In this document: positions 62,180 to 64,000 of the stretch, in pieces | Layout of the letters: every line of letters starts with the position of its first letter | How positions within the stretch are numbered: the stretch's first letter is position 1 | NCBI RefSeq assembly: GCF_019399895.1 | Contig: NC_091870.1 | Coordinates: forward strand, 3,368,001-3,432,000 | DNA length: 64,000 nt | Reading direction: 5' to 3' | DNA from: Cardiocondyla obscurior | Taxonomy: Eukaryota > Arthropoda > Insecta > Hymenoptera > Formicidae | Notes under the pieces: generated by a model | What the model was told of the DNA's origin: nothing | The model's database searches: none | Seen by the model: the letters and a program-made list of their open reading frames with translations, nothing else | Position numbers and translations under genes: made by a program

Positions 62180-63634
62180 TTACCTGCTATTGCAGAAACG
62201 GTCGTCGTCGATGGCGTCGACTTGCGAGTTGTCGTCGACGACCATGATGGGCGTCGCACCGTCGTGCAAGCTGGATTTGGAAATAGATCTCTTGTAAACG
62301 TCTCTCGTGACGCTCCTCGTGAAACTGAACTTTCGAACGAGTTTCTTGTCGAGTGCGGCCGGGCTCTTCGGGCCCTTCGCCCTGTACTCGTCCTCTGTCC
62401 CTTCATAGTGCGCCAGCATCACTTCCGTGGCGTGCTCTTCGATCACGCTGAGAGCGTAATCGATGTCCTCCTCCGTCGCGTCTTCCTTCGTCACGCAAAA
62501 ACGTAAGACATACTTGTTCATCACCCGGGCTGGGATCATGTGAAGCCGGCCGGACGCGTTAATGTTAGCCAGGAGCTCTTGATTCATCTCCTCGCTTTCT
62601 CTCAAACGGAAGCACACCAGGCCGACCCGCACGTCGTTCAAAATTTCAAAACGTCGGTCCTTCTTCATGTGCGCCTCGAACCTTTTCGCCAGCCTTATAT
62701 GATTTCTGATGTACTTTTGCAAGCCGCTGATGCCGTACGATCGCAATACGAACCAGAGCTTCAGCGCTCGAAATCGTCTGCTGAGCGGTATACCCCAGTG
62801 ACGATAGTCGATCGACTCTCCCGATCGGGCGTGTTGAAGATAAAGCGGATCGACGATCAACGCAGACGTGAGCTTGACTCGATTGCGCACCCACAAGCAA
62901 GAGCAATCGAAGTTGACCAACAACCACTTGTTCGGATTCGTGTTAAAAGAGTCGGCGTACTCGATACCGGCCATGAACGGCCTCATCTCCGGGCAGATGA
63001 AGGCATTACCGGCGTAAGCGCCGTCCACGTGTAGCCAAATACTGGGATAAGACTTGCACACGGGCCCGATTTCCACGAGATTGTCGAAGGCACAGGAGCC
63101 AGTGGTGCCTAAGGTAGCGGACACGTAGAATGGCACCAGGCCTTGCGCAACGTCCTCCTTGATGGCGGTTTCGAGTCGTTTGCCGCGCAACGCGGCCTTC
63201 TCATCAGGCTCGAGCACTTGCAGCTTCACTAGACTTATCTTCGCCGCCTTTTCCACGCACGAGTGCGACTCCGTGGAGCAGTAGGCCACCAATCTCGGCA
63301 GGAACGCTGAGTCTTCCTTATTGGGTTCCTGCTCCTTCAGCATCTTGATCGCCTGGTTCCGCGCCGCCAGCATCGTCACCAGGATGCACTCGGAGGCTGA
63401 GCCCTGGATAACGCCGCCGCCGCTCTTCTCCTCCGACAGGAATTCAACCGGCAGGTCGATCGCCTTGGCGTACCAATCGAGCACGATGGTCTCGAGCTCG
63501 GTGCAAGCCGGGCTGGCCGCCCACGAGAAACCGATGCAGCCGATCGCGTCCGACAGCAGGTCACCCAGGATCGAGGGGAACGAGTTGCCAGACGGGAAGT
63601 AGGCGTGGAATCGCGGATGCTGCCAGTGGGTGAT
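62180..63634 (-). CDS. Tdc: Tyrosine decarboxylase, 3' coding exon (partial)
   Basis: A PLP-dependent group II decarboxylase converting tyrosine to tyramine, the octopamine precursor. This 484-residue exon begins at ITHWQHPRFHAYFPSG after an acceptor TTTTTACAG; earlier exons lie beyond the right edge. By AADC numbering, and counting residues within this exon, the catalytic set is intact: His124 (H192, SHSCVE), Asp204 (D271, HVDGAYAG), the PLP Lys236 (K303, NPNKW) and Tyr265 (Y332, DPLYL). These argue against the aldehyde-synthase paralogs, which change His192 or Tyr332. DYRHWGIPLSRRFR and LRSYGISGLQKYI fit Tdc better than dopa or histidine decarboxylase. After the fold is a basic C-terminal tail with a KFSFTRS segment. 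A donor GTAAAG overlaps the stop: unspliced ends NSR, spliced to 62007 ends NSRS. Choice between Tdc1 and Tdc2 cannot be made here. Codon use is strongly GC3/CpG-rich, unlike the CpG-poor cluster to the left. Confidence 0.95.
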   Translation of the reverse strand: MTHWQHPRFHAYFPSGNSFPSILGDLLSDAIGCIGFSWAASPACTELETIVLDWYAKAIDLPVEFLSEEKSGGGVIQGSASECILVTMLAARNQAIKMLKEQEPNKEDSAFLPRLVAYCSTESHSCVEKAAKISLVKLQVLEPDEKAALRGKRLETAIKEDVAQGLVPFYVSATLGTTGSCAFDNLVEIGPVCKSYPSIWLHVDGAYAGNAFICPEMRPFMAGIEYADSFNTNPNKWLLVNFDCSCLWVRNRVKLTSALIVDPLYLQHARSGESIDYRHWGIPLSRRFRALKLWFVLRSYGISGLQKYIRNHIRLAKRFEAHMKKDRRFEILNDVRVGLVCFRLRESEEMNQELLANINASGRLHMIPARVMNKYVLRFCVTKEDATEEDIDYALSVIEEHATEVMLAHYEGTEDEYRAKGPKSPAALDKKLVRKFSFTRSVTRDVYKRSISKSSLHDGATPIMVVDDNSQVDAIDDDRFCNSR

Positions 63635-64000
63635 CTGTAAAAAGCATTGTCCTCGCGTACAACCGCAAGTCGCGCAACCTACTTTTATGTCCTGAAATTG
63701 ATTTATCCACGGGGAGAATGGAGTGGAATGGGACAACAGAATGGACAGCGGAAATGCCGGTGGACAACGGCAACTTTCATTGTTACCGCGATAACATTGC
63801 GTTGGCTTAAGAAGCAACTTCGCGCGCGTTTGTGAAAAAGAGTCGCGACGCGTCATTCTCGGAGCCGTTATTTATCTCTGTCGGAAACGGAGATCGGAAT
63901 GTTGTGACGTGGTCACCGTCCTTCAATTGTAAAACCGATCGATCGCTCGATTAAAATTATTTTTAAACATTTTCTATCACATTGGGCAATCTCAATTTAT
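63635..64000 (-). other. Tdc intron (partial)
   Basis: Sequence upstream of the Tdc exon acceptor on the minus strand. The frame stays open for 74 more codons but lacks the expected conserved N-terminal decarboxylase motifs, so it is read as intron. The preceding exon is outside the window. Confidence 0.7.

Noticed and set aside
1..64000. Transposons, CRISPR arrays, operons and viral insertions
   Set aside because: No transposase, reverse transcriptase, integrase, spaced direct-repeat array or viral protein signature was recognised in any frame.

Overview
The window is eukaryotic nuclear DNA from an insect, most likely a hymenopteran and probably an ant. The evidence is short GT-AG introns, single-copy insect-type genes (outspread, TMEM11/Pmi, a DHRS7B-like reductase, PPIH, tyrosine decarboxylase), abundant A/T homopolymers, and intergenic or intronic DNA that is AT-rich yet very rich in CpG. 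No prokaryotic, viral, rRNA, tRNA or CRISPR features were recognised.

Layout. Positions 1 to about 46.1 kb hold no recognisable protein-coding exon. On the minus strand at 46.13-46.28 kb lies the first coding exon of outspread (osp, the MPRIP family). Everything to its left is best read as a giant osp first intron that runs off the left edge. Inside it, at about 27.6-29.5 kb and on the opposite strand, is an unusual locus: hairpins followed by a multi-exon, well-spliced-looking and tandemly duplicated transcript unit with no clear protein. This is the best candidate for something undescribed. A GC/CpG-rich osp promoter and 5' region covers about 46.3-48.3 kb.

The right part is a compact cluster of genes: TMEM11 (+, three exons, 48978-50378), DHRS7B-like reductase (-, six exons, 52688-54081, with a GC-AG intron), a 931-residue C2H2 zinc-finger protein (+, single coding exon, 55184-57979), PPIH cyclophilin (+, single coding exon, 59566-60120), and the long 3' coding exon of tyrosine decarboxylase (-, 62180-63634), whose 5' exons lie beyond the right edge. 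osp/TMEM11 and DHRS7B/zinc finger are divergent pairs. TMEM11/DHRS7B and PPIH/Tdc are convergent.

Functionally these are mostly housekeeping genes: mitochondrial inner-membrane shape, lipid or ether-lipid redox, transcriptional regulation, and splicing-associated prolyl isomerase. Their neighbours are osp, an actin/myosin regulator, and Tdc, a neuromodulator enzyme making tyramine on the way to octopamine. CpG density drops sharply across the broadly expressed genes (about 50-55 kb) and is high in the osp intron and in Tdc, as expected where housekeeping gene bodies are germline-methylated in Hymenoptera.
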